From the NCBI RefSeq assembly GCF_027214045.1, contig NZ_JAPWHE010000001.1, positions 62,001-126,000 on the forward strand: DNA of 64,000 bases, written 5' to 3'. The stretch's first letter is position 1. The number at the start of each line of letters is the position of its first letter. This DNA is from Castellaniella denitrificans (GTDB lineage: Bacteria > Pseudomonadota > Gammaproteobacteria > Burkholderiales > Burkholderiaceae_B). Below, in pieces: positions 48,704 to 60,092 of the stretch. The notes under the pieces are model-generated. The model saw only the letters and a program-made list of their open reading frames with translations. It made no database searches and had not been told where the DNA came from. The position numbers were made by a program, and so were the translations under genes.

Positions 48704-49846
48704 TCAGGGATCCGGACGCGGCTGATGCGAGCCGATGCTCATCAACAGGCCGCACGCCACGCCCAGCGTCATCAGCGCCGTGCCGCCGTAGCTCATGAAA
48801 GGCAGCGGCACCCCCACCACCGGCAGTACCCCGGTCACCATGCCGATGTTCACGAAGACATAGACGAACATCATCATCGACATGGCGCCGGCCAGCAGCC
48901 GCCCGAATTGTGTGGGCGCCCTGACGGTGATGGTCAACCCCCTCAGGACCAGCAACGCGTACAGAACCAGCAGCGTCACCCCGCCATACAGGCCGAATTC
49001 CTCGGCGAATACGGCGAAAATGAAATCCGTGGTCCGTTCCGGGATGAAATCCAGGTGCGTCTGGGTGCCCTGCATGTAGCCCTTGCCGTACAGACCGCCC
49101 GAACCCACGGCGATCATCGACTGGATGGTGTGAAAGCCCTTGCCCAGCGGGTCGGAGCCAGGATTGAGCAGCACGCAGACGCGGTATTTCTGGTATTCGT
49201 GCAGCACCACCCAGTCCACGTCCGGCTGGCAGATCTGGTCCTCGTAGGCCACCAGCGTCCCCAGCGCCAGCGTGACGGCCAGCACCGCGGGGATCAGCAG
49301 CTTGAACGACAGGCCGGCGAAATAGATCACGCAGAAACCCGAGGCCAGCACCAGCAGCGCCGTGCCCAGGTCCGGCTGGTCGATGATGAGCCCCGCCGGC
49401 ACCACCAGCAGCATCCCGGCCACCAGGAAATCCAGGATGCGGAAACGGTTTGCCGACTGGCGCTGGAAATACCAGGCCAGCATCAGCGGCACGGCGATCT
49501 TCATCATTTCCGAGGGCTGGATGCGCACGATGCCCAGGTTCAGCCAGCGGGTCGCGCCCTTGCTGGTCTCGCCGAACAGCATGACCGCCACCAGCAGCCC
49601 CACCCCGAGCGCATAGAACAGCGGCGCGGAACGCATGATCCAGGCCGGGCGCAGCAACGCGACAGCCCACATGGCCGTGAACGCCAGCAGGAAGTTGCGC
49701 AACTGGTCGGCGAAACGCCAATCGGTGTTGCCCACCGCGGAGTGCATGGTGGCCATGCCGACCAGGGCCATGATGACCAGCAGGATGAGCAGCGGCCAAT
49801 CCAGCACGGCGAACATGCGACGCAACGCCAGCACGATCAGTTTCAT
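48704..49846 (-). CDS. rodA: Rod-shape SEDS glycosyltransferase RodA
   Basis: The 380-residue SEDS protein polymerises glycan strands for side-wall growth, working with PBP2. It has about ten transmembrane helices and the conserved motifs TRWLNLGIVRIQPSEMMK (about 100-117), VIYFAGLS, GKGYMQGTQTHLDFIPERTTDFIFAVFAEEFG (a long periplasmic loop) and PFMSYGGTALMT. The start ATG at 49846 has a strong CAGGAGG upstream and overlaps the mrdA stop by four bases. It is the last gene of the mreBCD-mrdA-rodA group. Confidence 0.96.
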   Translation of the reverse strand: MKLIVLALRRMFAVLDWPLLILLVIMALVGMATMHSAVGNTDWRFADQLRNFLLAFTAMWAVALLRPAWIMRSAPLFYALGVGLLVAVMLFGETSKGATRWLNLGIVRIQPSEMMKIAVPLMLAWYFQRQSANRFRILDFLVAGMLLVVPAGLIIDQPDLGTALLVLASGFCVIYFAGLSFKLLIPAVLAVTLALGTLVAYEDQICQPDVDWVVLHEYQKYRVCVLLNPGSDPLGKGFHTIQSMIAVGSGGLYGKGYMQGTQTHLDFIPERTTDFIFAVFAEEFGLYGGVTLLVLYALLVLRGLTITVRAPTQFGRLLAGAMSMMMFVYVFVNIGMVTGVLPVVGVPLPFMSYGGTALMTLGVACGLLMSIGSHQPRPDP

Positions 49847-51879
49847 GGGTTTTCCTCCTGGGCGCCATCCTCGGGCGCCGAGGCTTCATCGGGCAGAGGC
49901 GCCGGTTCGGGCGTCCCTTCGTCATCGGGCGCCGGCTGCGCATCGGGCCAGCCTGGCGCGGCCGATGCGGGACCGACCTGAGCGGCCCGGGCCTCTTGCT
50001 CCACCCGCATGCGCTCTCGGCGCCGCGCCACGCGCGCCGGATCCAGCCAGTAGTCGAACACCGAGCGGGCGATCGGCGCGGCCACCGAGGCCCCCCAACC
50101 GCCATTCTCCACGATCAGCGCCACCGCGATCTGGGGGTCCTCGACCGGGGCGTACGCCATGAACAGCGCATGATCGCGCAGGCGCTCATCGACCGAATGC
50201 GCACGGTACTTGGCGCCGCGCAGACTGTAGACCTGGGCGGTGCCGGTCTTGCCGGCCGCCTGGTAAGCCGCACCCGCAAAAGCGCGCCGCGCCGTGCCCT
50301 TGCGCATCACATCCACCATGGCCTCGCGGATCACGCGCAGATTGTCCGGCTTCAGATCGATCGTGTATTGCGGCCCTGTCACGGGATAGCTGAACCGGCC
50401 GGTGAGCGGGTCGATGATCCGGCGCACCAGATGCGGCTTCATATAGACGCCATCGTTGGCCAGCACGGCGGTGGCCTGCGCCAACTGCAGCAAGGTGAAG
50501 GCGTTGTAGCCCTGTCCCACGGTGACCGACACGGTCTCGCCCTGGTACCAATGCTGCTGCCCGGGCTTTTTGTAGGCCTTGCGCTTCCAGTCGCGCGAGG
50601 GCAGCACGCCGTGTCGCTCGCCATCCAGATCAATGCCGGTGATCTGGCCGAAACCGAACCGCTTGCTGAAGTCGTGCAGGGCATCCACGTCCATCTGCGC
50701 GCCCAGCGAGAAAAAATAGGTATCGGAGGACACGACGATGGCCCGGTGCATGTCGGTCGGCCCGTAGACCGCCCCGCCGGCATTGCGGAATTTCTGCCCG
50801 GCCAGCTCGAAGTAGCCGGGATCGGGGATCTGTTCCTTGGCGGTGCGCAGGCCCATTTCCAGAGCCGCCAGGCCCACGAAGGGCTTGTAGGTCGAACCGA
50901 TCGGATAGGTGCCGTACAACGGCCGGTTGATGAGCGGATGATCGGGCGATTCGTTCAGCTTGCGCCAGTTCTCCACATCGATGCCGTCCACGAACAGATT
51001 CGGATCGAAGGACGGCGAGGACACGAAGGCCAGGACCTCGCCCGTATGAGGCTGGATGGCGACCAGCGCGCCGCGACGGCCCTCGAACTGGGCTTCGGCC
51101 AGCCGCTGCAGGCCGATGTCCAGGGACAGTTCCAGGTTGGAGCCGGGCACCGGGTCCGTGCGGCTCAGTTCGCGCACCGGCCGGCCACCCGCCGTGACCT
51201 CGAGTTCCTCGATACCGGTGCGGCCGTGCAAGGTCTTTTCCCAGGTCTTCTCGATGCCTTTCTTGCCGATGATCTGCGTACCCCGGTAATTGCCCAACTG
51301 GCCGGAGTCCTCCAGCGCCTGCTGGTCTTCCTCGGAGATCCGTCCGACGAAGCCCAGCACGTGGGCGGCCGATTCATGCATGGGATAGGAACGCACCCAG
51401 CGGGCCTCCAGGCTGACGCCCGGAAAGCGATAAGAATGGATGGCGAACCAGGACGCCTCGATATCGTTGAGATTGTTGCGCAGCAGGACCGGCGCGTAGC
51501 GGCCGCTCTGCTGGTACAGGCGCTTGAACTTGCGTCGGTCGCCTTCGCTCAGATAGACCAGTTCGCCCAACCGGTCGAGCATGTCGTCGATGTCGCCCCG
51601 GACCTGGGCGCGCGTGACCGTCAGCGTGTAATCGCGCAAATTCTGGGCCAGGATCGCGCCATTCCGGTCGGCGATCTGCCCGCGACGGGGCGGGACGGGC
51701 ACAATGGTGATGCGGTTCTGTTCCGCGCGCGCCGACAGCGTGTCATAGCGTTCGATCTGCAAATACCACAGCCGCCCGGCCAGCAGCAGCAGGCACACCA
51801 GGGCGAACAGACCCGCGACCCAGGCGCGCAGCAGCACGGTCTGCCGCTGGCGATGGCCGGTCTTGCGGAATTCGAACAT
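49843..51879 (-). CDS. mrdA: Penicillin-binding protein 2 (elongasome transpeptidase)
   Basis: The 678-residue class B PBP crosslinks peptidoglycan with RodA. It has a short cytoplasmic tail and one membrane helix (about 18-40), then a pedestal domain and a transpeptidase domain. The active-site Ser is in YPIGSTYKP (about residue 327), the second motif in VSSDTYFFS and the KTG box in GKTGTAQVY (about 543). The acidic Pro-rich C-terminal tail of about 50 residues (ending EDGAQEENP) is unusual compared with E. coli PBP2 (633 residues). Its stop overlaps the rodA start. Confidence 0.96.
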   Translation of the reverse strand: MFEFRKTGHRQRQTVLLRAWVAGLFALVCLLLLAGRLWYLQIERYDTLSARAEQNRITIVPVPPRRGQIADRNGAILAQNLRDYTLTVTRAQVRGDIDDMLDRLGELVYLSEGDRRKFKRLYQQSGRYAPVLLRNNLNDIEASWFAIHSYRFPGVSLEARWVRSYPMHESAAHVLGFVGRISEEDQQALEDSGQLGNYRGTQIIGKKGIEKTWEKTLHGRTGIEELEVTAGGRPVRELSRTDPVPGSNLELSLDIGLQRLAEAQFEGRRGALVAIQPHTGEVLAFVSSPSFDPNLFVDGIDVENWRKLNESPDHPLINRPLYGTYPIGSTYKPFVGLAALEMGLRTAKEQIPDPGYFELAGQKFRNAGGAVYGPTDMHRAIVVSSDTYFFSLGAQMDVDALHDFSKRFGFGQITGIDLDGERHGVLPSRDWKRKAYKKPGQQHWYQGETVSVTVGQGYNAFTLLQLAQATAVLANDGVYMKPHLVRRIIDPLTGRFSYPVTGPQYTIDLKPDNLRVIREAMVDVMRKGTARRAFAGAAYQAAGKTGTAQVYSLRGAKYRAHSVDERLRDHALFMAYAPVEDPQIAVALIVENGGWGASVAAPIARSVFDYWLDPARVARRRERMRVEQEARAAQVGPASAAPGWPDAQPAPDDEGTPEPAPLPDEASAPEDGAQEENP

Positions 51880-51894
51880 GCCGTCCCCGGGCCG

Positions 51895-52458
51895 TCAGAC
51901 GGGGCCCGCGCCGTCGCCGCCCAGGCGGCGCGGGTGAAGGGACATCAGAATATCGGGCAAGGGCCACAGCGCCCCGGTGAACAGCGCCGACCACAGCCAT
52001 TCCCAGCCTTCCCAGGCCCCGTTCAGCCAGGCGCCCAACAGATTGGACACCATGAAGGCGGCCACGAACACCGGCAGGACCTGGAGGGCCTGCAGCCAGG
52101 CATTGAAATGCCGCAACCGGTGGCTCAGCCGCAAAATGCCATAGGCGGCCAGCACATAGCACAAGGCGTGCAGGCCCAACAGACCGGTATCCTGGACGTC
52201 CATCAGCAGGCCGAACACGAAAGCGGTCGTCAAACCCACCCGGGCGGGCGCGTGCAGGCACCAGTAGAGCAGCAGCAGCAGCAGCACATCGGGCACCGGT
52301 TCCCAGAGCCGCCAGGGCAGCAACGACGCCACCCACACCGCGATCAGCGAGCCCCACACCAGCCAGCCGGAAGCGGCGCCCTGGAACGCGCCCGCATCCA
52401 CCGGCTCCAGATCCATCAGGGAAGAGCCCCCCGGGCGCCTATTGTTCGTCGAGGGCAT
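51895..52458 (-). CDS. mreD: Rod shape-determining protein MreD
   Basis: The 187-residue integral membrane protein has about five hydrophobic helices with the family's VPDVLLLLLLYWCLHAP and VFGLLMDVQDTGLLGLHAL segments. The start at 52458 overlaps mreC by 20 bp and is chosen because GAGGAG stands seven bases upstream; a later in-frame ATG at 52416 has no comparable site. MreD links MreC to the MreB/RodA elongation complex in the inner membrane. Confidence 0.93.
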   Translation of the reverse strand: MPSTNNRRPGGSSLMDLEPVDAGAFQGAASGWLVWGSLIAVWVASLLPWRLWEPVPDVLLLLLLYWCLHAPARVGLTTAFVFGLLMDVQDTGLLGLHALCYVLAAYGILRLSHRLRHFNAWLQALQVLPVFVAAFMVSNLLGAWLNGAWEGWEWLWSALFTGALWPLPDILMSLHPRRLGGDGAGPV

Positions 52459-53323
52459 GCTCGATCTCCTCGGGCCGGGGCACGTCGGCCACGTCCACTC
52501 GCAGGACCAGGAAATGGCGGTAGCGTTCGGGATGAGACAGCGGCTCGGCGATCGCCATGGCGAAGCCGGTGCCCGGATCGCGCTCGACCCGCTCCACGCG
52601 GCCGACCGACAACCCGGCCGGGAACAGACCGCCGATGCCGCTGGTCACCAGCACATCGCCTGCCCGCACATCCACGCCCGTCGACAGGTAGCGGACTTCG
52701 AGCTTGCCGACCTCGTTGCCGCCGAACGCGATCAGCCTCAGCCCATTGCGCAACACCTGGACGGGGATGGAAACCCGGTCATCGATCAGCAGGGCGGCCT
52801 CGGAGGTGAAGGGGGTGACGCGCACGATCTGACCCACGACCCCGCCCTCGTCGATCACCGGCATGCCCGGCGCGATGCCGGCGCGCGAACCCTTGTTGAA
52901 GATCAGGCGATGACTGAAGGCGTTGGACGGAACGTAAAAGACTTCGACCGCCACGGATTGCTGGGCGATGGACTCGGATATATTGAGCAGGCGGCGCAGT
53001 TGTTCGTTTTCGGTGGCCAATTGGGCCGCGTGAGTCGAGAGCTGGGCCATTTCGATGCGCTGGCGGCGCAGGGCGTCCTGCTCGTTGCGCGCCAGCGTGG
53101 CCGCGTGCGACCAGCTGTCGAAATACTCCAGCGCGTCGCGCGGCGCCAGCGCGATGCGCTGAAAGGGGTAGAGCACCATGGACAAGGCGCTGCGCACCGG
53201 CCCCAGCACAGGCCAGTGCGCATCGGTCACGACCATCCCGAGACACAACGCCAGCAGCAGCACCAGCCGGACTTCGATGCTGGGACCACGTTTGAAGAGT
53301 CTCAGGGTTCCCGGTTCACGCAT
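52439..53323 (-). CDS. mreC: Rod shape-determining protein MreC
   Basis: The 294-residue protein has an N-terminal membrane helix (about 18-40), a coiled coil (about 75-115) and the MreC beta-domain with FYVPSNAFSHRLIFNKGSRAGIAPGMPVID, RVTPFTSEAALLIDDRVS and VLVTSGIGGLFPAGL. It forms periplasmic filaments that connect the cell-wall synthases with MreB. It lies 23 bp after mreB and overlaps mreD. Confidence 0.96.
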   Translation of the reverse strand: MREPGTLRLFKRGPSIEVRLVLLLALCLGMVVTDAHWPVLGPVRSALSMVLYPFQRIALAPRDALEYFDSWSHAATLARNEQDALRRQRIEMAQLSTHAAQLATENEQLRRLLNISESIAQQSVAVEVFYVPSNAFSHRLIFNKGSRAGIAPGMPVIDEGGVVGQIVRVTPFTSEAALLIDDRVSIPVQVLRNGLRLIAFGGNEVGKLEVRYLSTGVDVRAGDVLVTSGIGGLFPAGLSVGRVERVERDPGTGFAMAIAEPLSHPERYRHFLVLRVDVADVPRPEEIEHALDEQ

Positions 53324-53346
53324 GACGAGGAACGCCTGACTGGATG

Positions 53347-54950
<1,604 letters not shown>

Positions 54951-54954
54951 TGCC

Positions 54955-56478
54955 ATGACCCAGCTTTCAGAATTCCGCAGCATCCAGGCACTGGGCGCAG
55001 CCCTGCGCGCCCGGCGCGTCAGCGCCGCCGAACTGGCCGCCGACGCCCTGCGCGCGGCGCGCGCATACGCCGATCCCAACGTCTTCCTGCACATCGACGA
55101 CGAACTGACCCTGGCGCAGGCGCGCGCCGCCGACCAGGCCCTGGCCGACGGCTCGGCCGGACCGCTCACCGGGATCCCCGTCGCCCACAAGGACCTGTTC
55201 GTGACGCGCGGCTGGCGCACCACCGCCGCCAGCAAGATGCTGGCCGGCTACGTCAGCCCGTTCGACGCCGCCGTGGTCGACCGCTGGCGCGAGGCCGGCG
55301 CCGTCTCGCTGGGCAAGCTCAGCTGCGACGAATTCGCCATGGGCTCGGGCAATGAAAATTCCGCCTACGGCCCGGTGCGCAATCCCTGGGATCCGGAACG
55401 GATCCCGGGCGGTTCGTCCGGCGGTTCCGCCGCCGCCGTGGCCGCCGGCCTGGTGCTCGGCGCCACCGGCACGGACACCGGCGGCTCGGTGCGCCAGCCC
55501 GCCGCCCTGTGCGGGGTCAGCGGCATCAAGCCCACCTACGGCACGGTCTCGCGCTACGGCATCATCGCCTACGCTTCCAGCCTGGACCAGGCCGGTCCCC
55601 TGGCACGCAGCGCCCGCGACCTGGTGCCCCTGCTGGACAGCATGAGCGGTTTCGACCCCCGCGACTCGACCAGCCTGGAAACCTGCGACGGCGCGCCCAA
55701 CGCGCCCGGCCGCGTCCAGGCCGCGTTCGATGCCGCCCAGGCGGGCTTCCGGGCGGGCGGCGAACGCCCGCTGGCGGGGCTGCGCATCGGCGTGCCGCGC
55801 GAGTTTTTCAACGAAGGCCTGTCGCCCGAGGTCGGCGCGGCCGTGGAAACGGCCCTGAAGGCCTTCGAATCCCTGGGCGCGGTTCGCGTGGACGTGTCCC
55901 TGCCGCGCACGCGCCTGTCGATTCCGGCCTATTACGTGATCGCCCCGGCCGAGGCTTCCAGCAATCTGTCGCGCTACGACGGGGTGCGCTACGGCCATCG
56001 CGCGGCCGTTTACACCGACCTGGCCGACATGACCAGCCGGTCCCGCTCCGAGGGCTTCGGCGACGAGGTCCGCCGCCGTATCCTGGTGGGCGCCTACGTC
56101 CTGTCGCACGGGTACTACGACGCCTATTATCTTCAGGCCCAGCGCGTGCGGCGCATGATCGCCGACGATTTCCGCCGGGCGCTGACCGAGGACTGCGACG
56201 TGATCATGGGGCCGGTCACGCCCGCCGTGGCGCGCCGCATCGGGGACAACCGCCAGGACCCGATCGCCGACTGGCTGGGCGACATCTACACACTGGGGGT
56301 CAGTCTGGCGGGCCTGCCGGGCATGTCCATCCCCTGCGGCTTCGGCGGCGAATCGGGCCGCCTGCCCATCGGACTGCAGCTCATCGGCCGCTATTTCGAC
56401 GAGGGCCGCCTGCTGGCCCTGGCCGACCGCTATCAGCAGGCCACCGACTGGCACCAACGGATTCCGGGACACGCATAA
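54955..56478 (+). CDS. gatA: Asp/Glu-tRNA(Asn/Gln) amidotransferase subunit A
   Basis: The 507-residue amidase releases ammonia from glutamine. The catalytic triad is visible: Lys79 in [10 protein letters not shown], the cis-Ser154 in [11 protein letters not shown] and the nucleophile Ser178 in [15 protein letters not shown]. The C-terminal half has [12 protein letters not shown] and [15 protein letters not shown]. Numbering matches the well-studied enzyme exactly. The stop overlaps the gatB start by one base (TAATG). Confidence 0.97.
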   Translation: MTQLSEFRSIQALGAALRARRVSAAELAADALRAARAYADPNVFLHIDDELTLAQARAADQALADGSAGPLTGIPVAHKDLFVTRGWRTTAASKMLAGYVSPFDAAVVDRWREAGAVSLGKLSCDEFAMGSGNENSAYGPVRNPWDPERIPGGSSGGSAAAVAAGLVLGATGTDTGGSVRQPAALCGVSGIKPTYGTVSRYGIIAYASSLDQAGPLARSARDLVPLLDSMSGFDPRDSTSLETCDGAPNAPGRVQAAFDAAQAGFRAGGERPLAGLRIGVPREFFNEGLSPEVGAAVETALKAFESLGAVRVDVSLPRTRLSIPAYYVIAPAEASSNLSRYDGVRYGHRAAVYTDLADMTSRSRSEGFGDEVRRRILVGAYVLSHGYYDAYYLQAQRVRRMIADDFRRALTEDCDVIMGPVTPAVARRIGDNRQDPIADWLGDIYTLGVSLAGLPGMSIPCGFGGESGRLPIGLQLIGRYFDEGRLLALADRYQQATDWHQRIPGHA

Positions 56479-57935
56479 TGGATTGGGAAATCGTCATCGG
56501 GCTGGAAACCCACGCCCAGCTCTCCACGCGGTCGAAAATCTTTTCCCGCAGCAGCACGCGCTTCGGCGCCGAACCCAACACCCAGGCCAACGCGGTGGAC
56601 ATGGCCCTGCCCGGCTCGCTGCCGGCCATGAACCGGGGCGCGGTGGAACGCGCGATCCGGTTCGGCCTGGCGATCGGCGCCCGGGTGGCCGAACGGTCGG
56701 TATTCGCGCGCAAGAACTATTTCTATCCCGATCTGCCGAAGAACTACCAGATCAGCCAGTTCGAACTGCCGATCGTGGTGGGCGGCAAGCTGTCCTTCTT
56801 CGTGGGCGAGCAGGAACACACCGTGAACCTGACGCGCGCGCACCTGGAAGAGGACGCGGGCAAGTCGCTGCACGAGCACTTCACGGGGCCGCACGGGGAA
56901 TCGTCCAGCGGCATCGACCTGAACCGCGCCGGCACCCCGCTGCTGGAAATCGTGACGGAACCGGAAATGCGTTCGGCCGCCGAGGCCGTGGCCTACGCGC
57001 GCACGCTGCATGGGCTGGTGGTGTGGCTGGGCATCTGCGATGGCAATATGCAGGAAGGCTCTTTCCGCTGCGACGCCAATGTGTCGGTGCGCCCGCGCGG
57101 CCAGACTGAATTCGGCACGCGCTGCGAAATCAAGAATCTGAATTCCTTCCGCTTCCTGGAGCGCGCGATCCAGCACGAGGCGCGCCGCCAGATCGAACTG
57201 ATCGAGGACGGCGGCAAGGTCGTGCAGGAAACGCGCCTGTACGACGCCGACCGCGACGAAACCCGCAGCATGCGCACGAAGGAAGATTCCGACGATTACC
57301 GCTATTTCCCTGATCCGGACCTGCCGCCGCTGGTGGTGGCGCCGGAATGGGTCGAACAGGTGCGCGCGGCGATGCCGGAACTGCCGGCGACCAAACGCGC
57401 GCGCTTCGAGGCGGATCTGGGCCTGTCGGCCTACGACGCGGCCCAGCTGACGCTGCAACGCGCGACGGCGGATTATTTCGAGGCCACGGCGGCGGCCCTG
57501 CCGGCCGGCCAGGCGAAACAGGCCGCGAACTGGATCCTGGGCGAGCTGTCGGCGGCGCTGAACCGGGACGATCTGGACATCGGCGCATCGCCGGTGTCCC
57601 CGCAGCGCCTGGCGGCGCTGATCGTCCGCATCGTGGACGGGACGATCTCGACGAAGATCGCGCGCGATGTGTTCGCGGCGATGTGGACGGGCGAGTCTGG
57701 CGGCGATCCGGATGCGATCATCGAGTCGCGGGGCCTGCGCCAGATCAGCGATACGGGGGCGATCGAAGCCATGATCGACGCGGTACTGGCGGCGAATCCG
57801 GCGATCGTGGAGGAGTACCGGGCGGGCAAGCAGAAGGCGTTCAATTCGCTGGTGGGCCAGGTGATGAAGGCGGCCAAGGGCAAGGCGAATCCGCAGCAGG
57901 TGAACGAGGTGCTGAAGCGGAAGCTGGATTCCTGA
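56478..57935 (+). CDS. gatB: Asp/Glu-tRNA(Asn/Gln) amidotransferase subunit B
   Basis: The 485-residue subunit phosphorylates and amidates the aminoacyl-tRNA. The ATG at 56478 gives [20 protein letters not shown]. Motifs are [44 protein letters not shown] and the C-terminal YqeY-like tRNA-binding domain ending VLKRKLDS. It is the last gene of gatCAB and is followed by a structured gene-free region. Unlike the rest of the window its 3' third is rich in G-ending codons, for no obvious reason. Confidence 0.97.
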   Translation: MDWEIVIGLETHAQLSTRSKIFSRSSTRFGAEPNTQANAVDMALPGSLPAMNRGAVERAIRFGLAIGARVAERSVFARKNYFYPDLPKNYQISQFELPIVVGGKLSFFVGEQEHTVNLTRAHLEEDAGKSLHEHFTGPHGESSSGIDLNRAGTPLLEIVTEPEMRSAAEAVAYARTLHGLVVWLGICDGNMQEGSFRCDANVSVRPRGQTEFGTRCEIKNLNSFRFLERAIQHEARRQIELIEDGGKVVQETRLYDADRDETRSMRTKEDSDDYRYFPDPDLPPLVVAPEWVEQVRAAMPELPATKRARFEADLGLSAYDAAQLTLQRATADYFEATAAALPAGQAKQAANWILGELSAALNRDDLDIGASPVSPQRLAALIVRIVDGTISTKIARDVFAAMWTGESGGDPDAIIESRGLRQISDTGAIEAMIDAVLAANPAIVEEYRAGKQKAFNSLVGQVMKAAKGKANPQQVNEVLKRKLDS

Positions 57936-58006
57936 TCGGTCTGGCGCGGGTGGCGCAAGGCGCGCCGTTTCCGCCGACACTGTTTTTTAGCCGGTATCTC
58001 GGCCAG

Positions 58007-58057
58007 CGTGTATTCTCGCCCGGCGGGCTCGAACAGCGCGCCGGACGAGAATACACG
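58007..58057. repeat. 19-bp hairpin downstream of gatB
   Basis: The arms 58007-58025 and 58039-58057 (core TGTATTCTCG / CGAGAATACA) are perfect but for one position, which would be a G-U pair in a leftward transcript, i.e. in the direction of pyrE read-through. The loop is 13 nt. Confidence 0.8.
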
Positions 58058-58089
58058 CCGTCCCGACGCAACGGTTGATCGAGCATCAA

Positions 58090-58315
58090 GGCCTGAGCCT
58101 GCGCCATTCCTGGGAAGCTGTTGGAGGCTGGCGGCCGGAGCACCGCAACGAGGAGTCAAGCGAGCCACCGTTCAAGCGGGACGCTTGTGATTCGTCCGGG
58201 GGACGAATCGCCCCGCGCGTTTGGCGAGCGCCTCGATTGCGGTGCTCCGGCCGAGCAGTCCCGGCATCGCCGGGACCAGCCGACCTGCGCCCCGGGAATG
58301 GCGCAGGCTCGGGCC
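58090..58315 (+). repeat. Large nested inverted repeat, candidate structured RNA or MITE-like element
   Basis: Outer arms 58090-58114 and 58291-58315 pair over 25 bp; both mismatches are U-G wobbles if the + strand is RNA. Middle arms 58133-58153 and 58231-58252 pair over GGCCGGAGCACCGCAA plus CGAGG with one bulged base. Inside are GATTCGTCC-GGG-GGACGAATC (58189-58209) and AAGCG-GGA-CGCTT (58174-58186); the 3' side also has GTCCCGGC-ATC-GCCGGGAC (58258-58276). The element ends 24 bp from the pyrE stop. Confidence 0.75.
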
Positions 58316-58339
58316 GGCTAAAGAACTCAACCCAGAATC

Positions 58340-59011
58340 TCACTGAACCCCATAGCGCGCCCGGTACGCCGATACGGCGTCGCGGTGCCTGGCCAGGGTG
58401 GCATCGTCTTCCAGCAACGCCATGATGTCGGCCAGCGAGGCGATGCTGACCACGGGGATGCCATAGGCCCGTTCGACTTCCTGGACGGCCGAACCCTCGG
58501 ACAGCGCGTCGTCCGCGCCGGCGCGTTCCATGCGGTCCAGGGCGATCAGCACGGCGGCGGGCCGGGCGCCGGCGGCGCGGATCAGGGCGACGGACTCGCG
58601 CACGGACGTGCCTGCCGTGATCACATCGTCGATGATGACGACCCGGCCTTGCAGCGGCGCGCCGACCAGCGTGCCGCCTTCGCCGTGGTCCTTGGCCTCC
58701 TTGCGGTTGAAGGCGAACGGGACCGGGCGGTCGGCGCGCGCGGGATGGTTTGACAGGGCGATGGCGGCGGTGGTGGCCAGGGGGATGCCCTTGTACGCGG
58801 GACCGAACAGCATGTCGAAGTCCAGGCCGGAATCCGCCAGCGCCTGGGCGTAGAACTGGCCCAGGCGGCCGACGCTGGCGCCGTCGTTGAACAGGCCCGC
58901 ATTGAAGAAATACGGGCTGCGACGGCCGGATTTCATCGTGAAGTCGCCGAAATTCAGGACACCCTGCTCCAGGGCGAAACGGACGAAGGCTTGGGCGCGG
59001 GAACCGGGCAT
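58340..59011 (-). CDS. pyrE: Orotate phosphoribosyltransferase
   Basis: The 223-residue enzyme makes OMP from orotate and PRPP. The ATG at 59011 gives [24 protein letters not shown]; the frame is open further upstream but with no family similarity. Features are [44 protein letters not shown] (catalytic loop) and the PRPP motif [13 protein letters not shown]. Length matches the family. It is divergent from the LigB-type gene and close to xthA, an association common in betaproteobacteria. Confidence 0.97.
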   Translation of the reverse strand: MPGSRAQAFVRFALEQGVLNFGDFTMKSGRRSPYFFNAGLFNDGASVGRLGQFYAQALADSGLDFDMLFGPAYKGIPLATTAAIALSNHPARADRPVPFAFNRKEAKDHGEGGTLVGAPLQGRVVIIDDVITAGTSVRESVALIRAAGARPAAVLIALDRMERAGADDALSEGSAVQEVERAYGIPVVSIASLADIMALLEDDATLARHRDAVSAYRARYGVQ

Positions 59012-59196
59012 GGCGAATGATCTCTGTGCGGGAAAGGCCACATTATCGGATATTTGGGCGGGGTGGTCGCGTCCGCGGACGGGTGGGCCGGGCTTGTCCA
59101 TCCATCGCACGCGATGACCGCAGGCTGACGATGGGGCGCTTCCCCGCGCGGGGCTATGATGTGCTTTCCACGCCCACCGATCCCACGAGGCCCCCC

Positions 59197-59994
59197 ATGC
59201 GCCAACCCGTCTATTTCCTGTCCCACGGCGGCGGCCCCTGGCCCTGGATGCCCGACATGCAGGCATCCTACGCACCCCTGACCGCCGCGCTGCGGGCGAT
59301 TCCCGCCGCCCTGCCCCGGCGGCCCGACGCGATCCTGATGGTGTCGGCGCACTGGATCACGCGCGGCGGCGTGCTGCTGGGCAGCCACCCGCGGCCGGGC
59401 ATGCTGTACGATTATTCCGGCTTCCCCGCCCACACCTACGAAATCCGCTACCCCGCCCCCGGGTCGCCGGCACTGGCCGCGCGCGCTGCGGACCTGCTGC
59501 GGGCCGACGGCATCTCCGTCGATTTCGACGCACAACGCGGCTTCGATCACGGCGCCTTCGTGCCCGCCCACGTCATGTTTCCCGAGGCGGACATCCCCAT
59601 GGTCCAGCTGTCGATCGAACGCGGCTTCGATCCGGACTGGCACCGCCAGCTGGGGACCGCCCTGGCGCCGCTGCGCGACGAGAACGTCCTGATCGTCGGC
59701 AGCGGGCTCAGCTATCACAATCTGCGCCTGTTCGGTCCGGCGGGCCGCGATCCCTCCGTCCGGTTCGACGCCTGGCTGCAGACGGCGATCGCGCCCGCCG
59801 CGGCGGCGGCCCGCCACGACCGGCTGCGCGACTGGGAGTCGGCACCCGCCGCGCGGATCGCTCATCCGATGGAGGACCATCTGGTGCCGCTGTTCGTCGC
59901 CAACGGCGCATCGGGCGACGCCCCCGCCAGCCTCTGCCACCACGAGACCGAGGCGGCGGGCGGGCTGACCGTGTCCAGCTTCCGCTTCGACTGA
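59197..59994 (+). CDS. LigB/DODA-type extradiol dioxygenase family protein (YgiD-like)
   Basis: The 265-residue protein has the class III dioxygenase fold: [10 protein letters not shown] with His10, [10 protein letters not shown] with a second His at about 51, [20 protein letters not shown] and [10 protein letters not shown]. The second-shell [16 protein letters not shown] is also typical. E. coli YgiD opens the ring of DOPA in vitro; plant relatives make betalamic acid. Metal ligands look intact (Fe or Zn). No aromatic catabolic genes are near, so the physiological substrate is unknown. Confidence 0.9.
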   Translation: MRQPVYFLSHGGGPWPWMPDMQASYAPLTAALRAIPAALPRRPDAILMVSAHWITRGGVLLGSHPRPGMLYDYSGFPAHTYEIRYPAPGSPALAARAADLLRADGISVDFDAQRGFDHGAFVPAHVMFPEADIPMVQLSIERGFDPDWHRQLGTALAPLRDENVLIVGSGLSYHNLRLFGPAGRDPSVRFDAWLQTAIAPAAAAARHDRLRDWESAPAARIAHPMEDHLVPLFVANGASGDAPASLCHHETEAAGGLTVSSFRFD

Positions 59995-60092
59995 ATCCGG
60001 GTCGTCCCACCCGATTGACGGGCACGTCGTCCCGGGTCTCGCGCGTCGGGTAGGGTAAAGTTCAAGCTTGCAATGACCAACCGGACACCCAC

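Larger units (their letters stand above)
57936..58339. other. Gene-free region with nested inverted repeats between gatB and pyrE
   Basis: This 404-bp gap between convergent genes contains no convincing gene. A hairpin at 58007-58057 has a 19-bp stem with one mismatch and a 13-nt loop. From 58090 to 58315 there is a nested structure: outer arms of 25 bp, middle arms of 16 plus 5 bp, and inner hairpins. Nothing in it resembles 6S RNA, RNase P RNA or tmRNA. It may be a mobile palindromic repeat, a structured RNA, or a very strong transcription barrier. Confidence 0.7.

Noticed and set aside
49996-52809. 937-residue open frame on the + strand
   Set aside because: Antisense shadow of mrdA, mreD and mreC.
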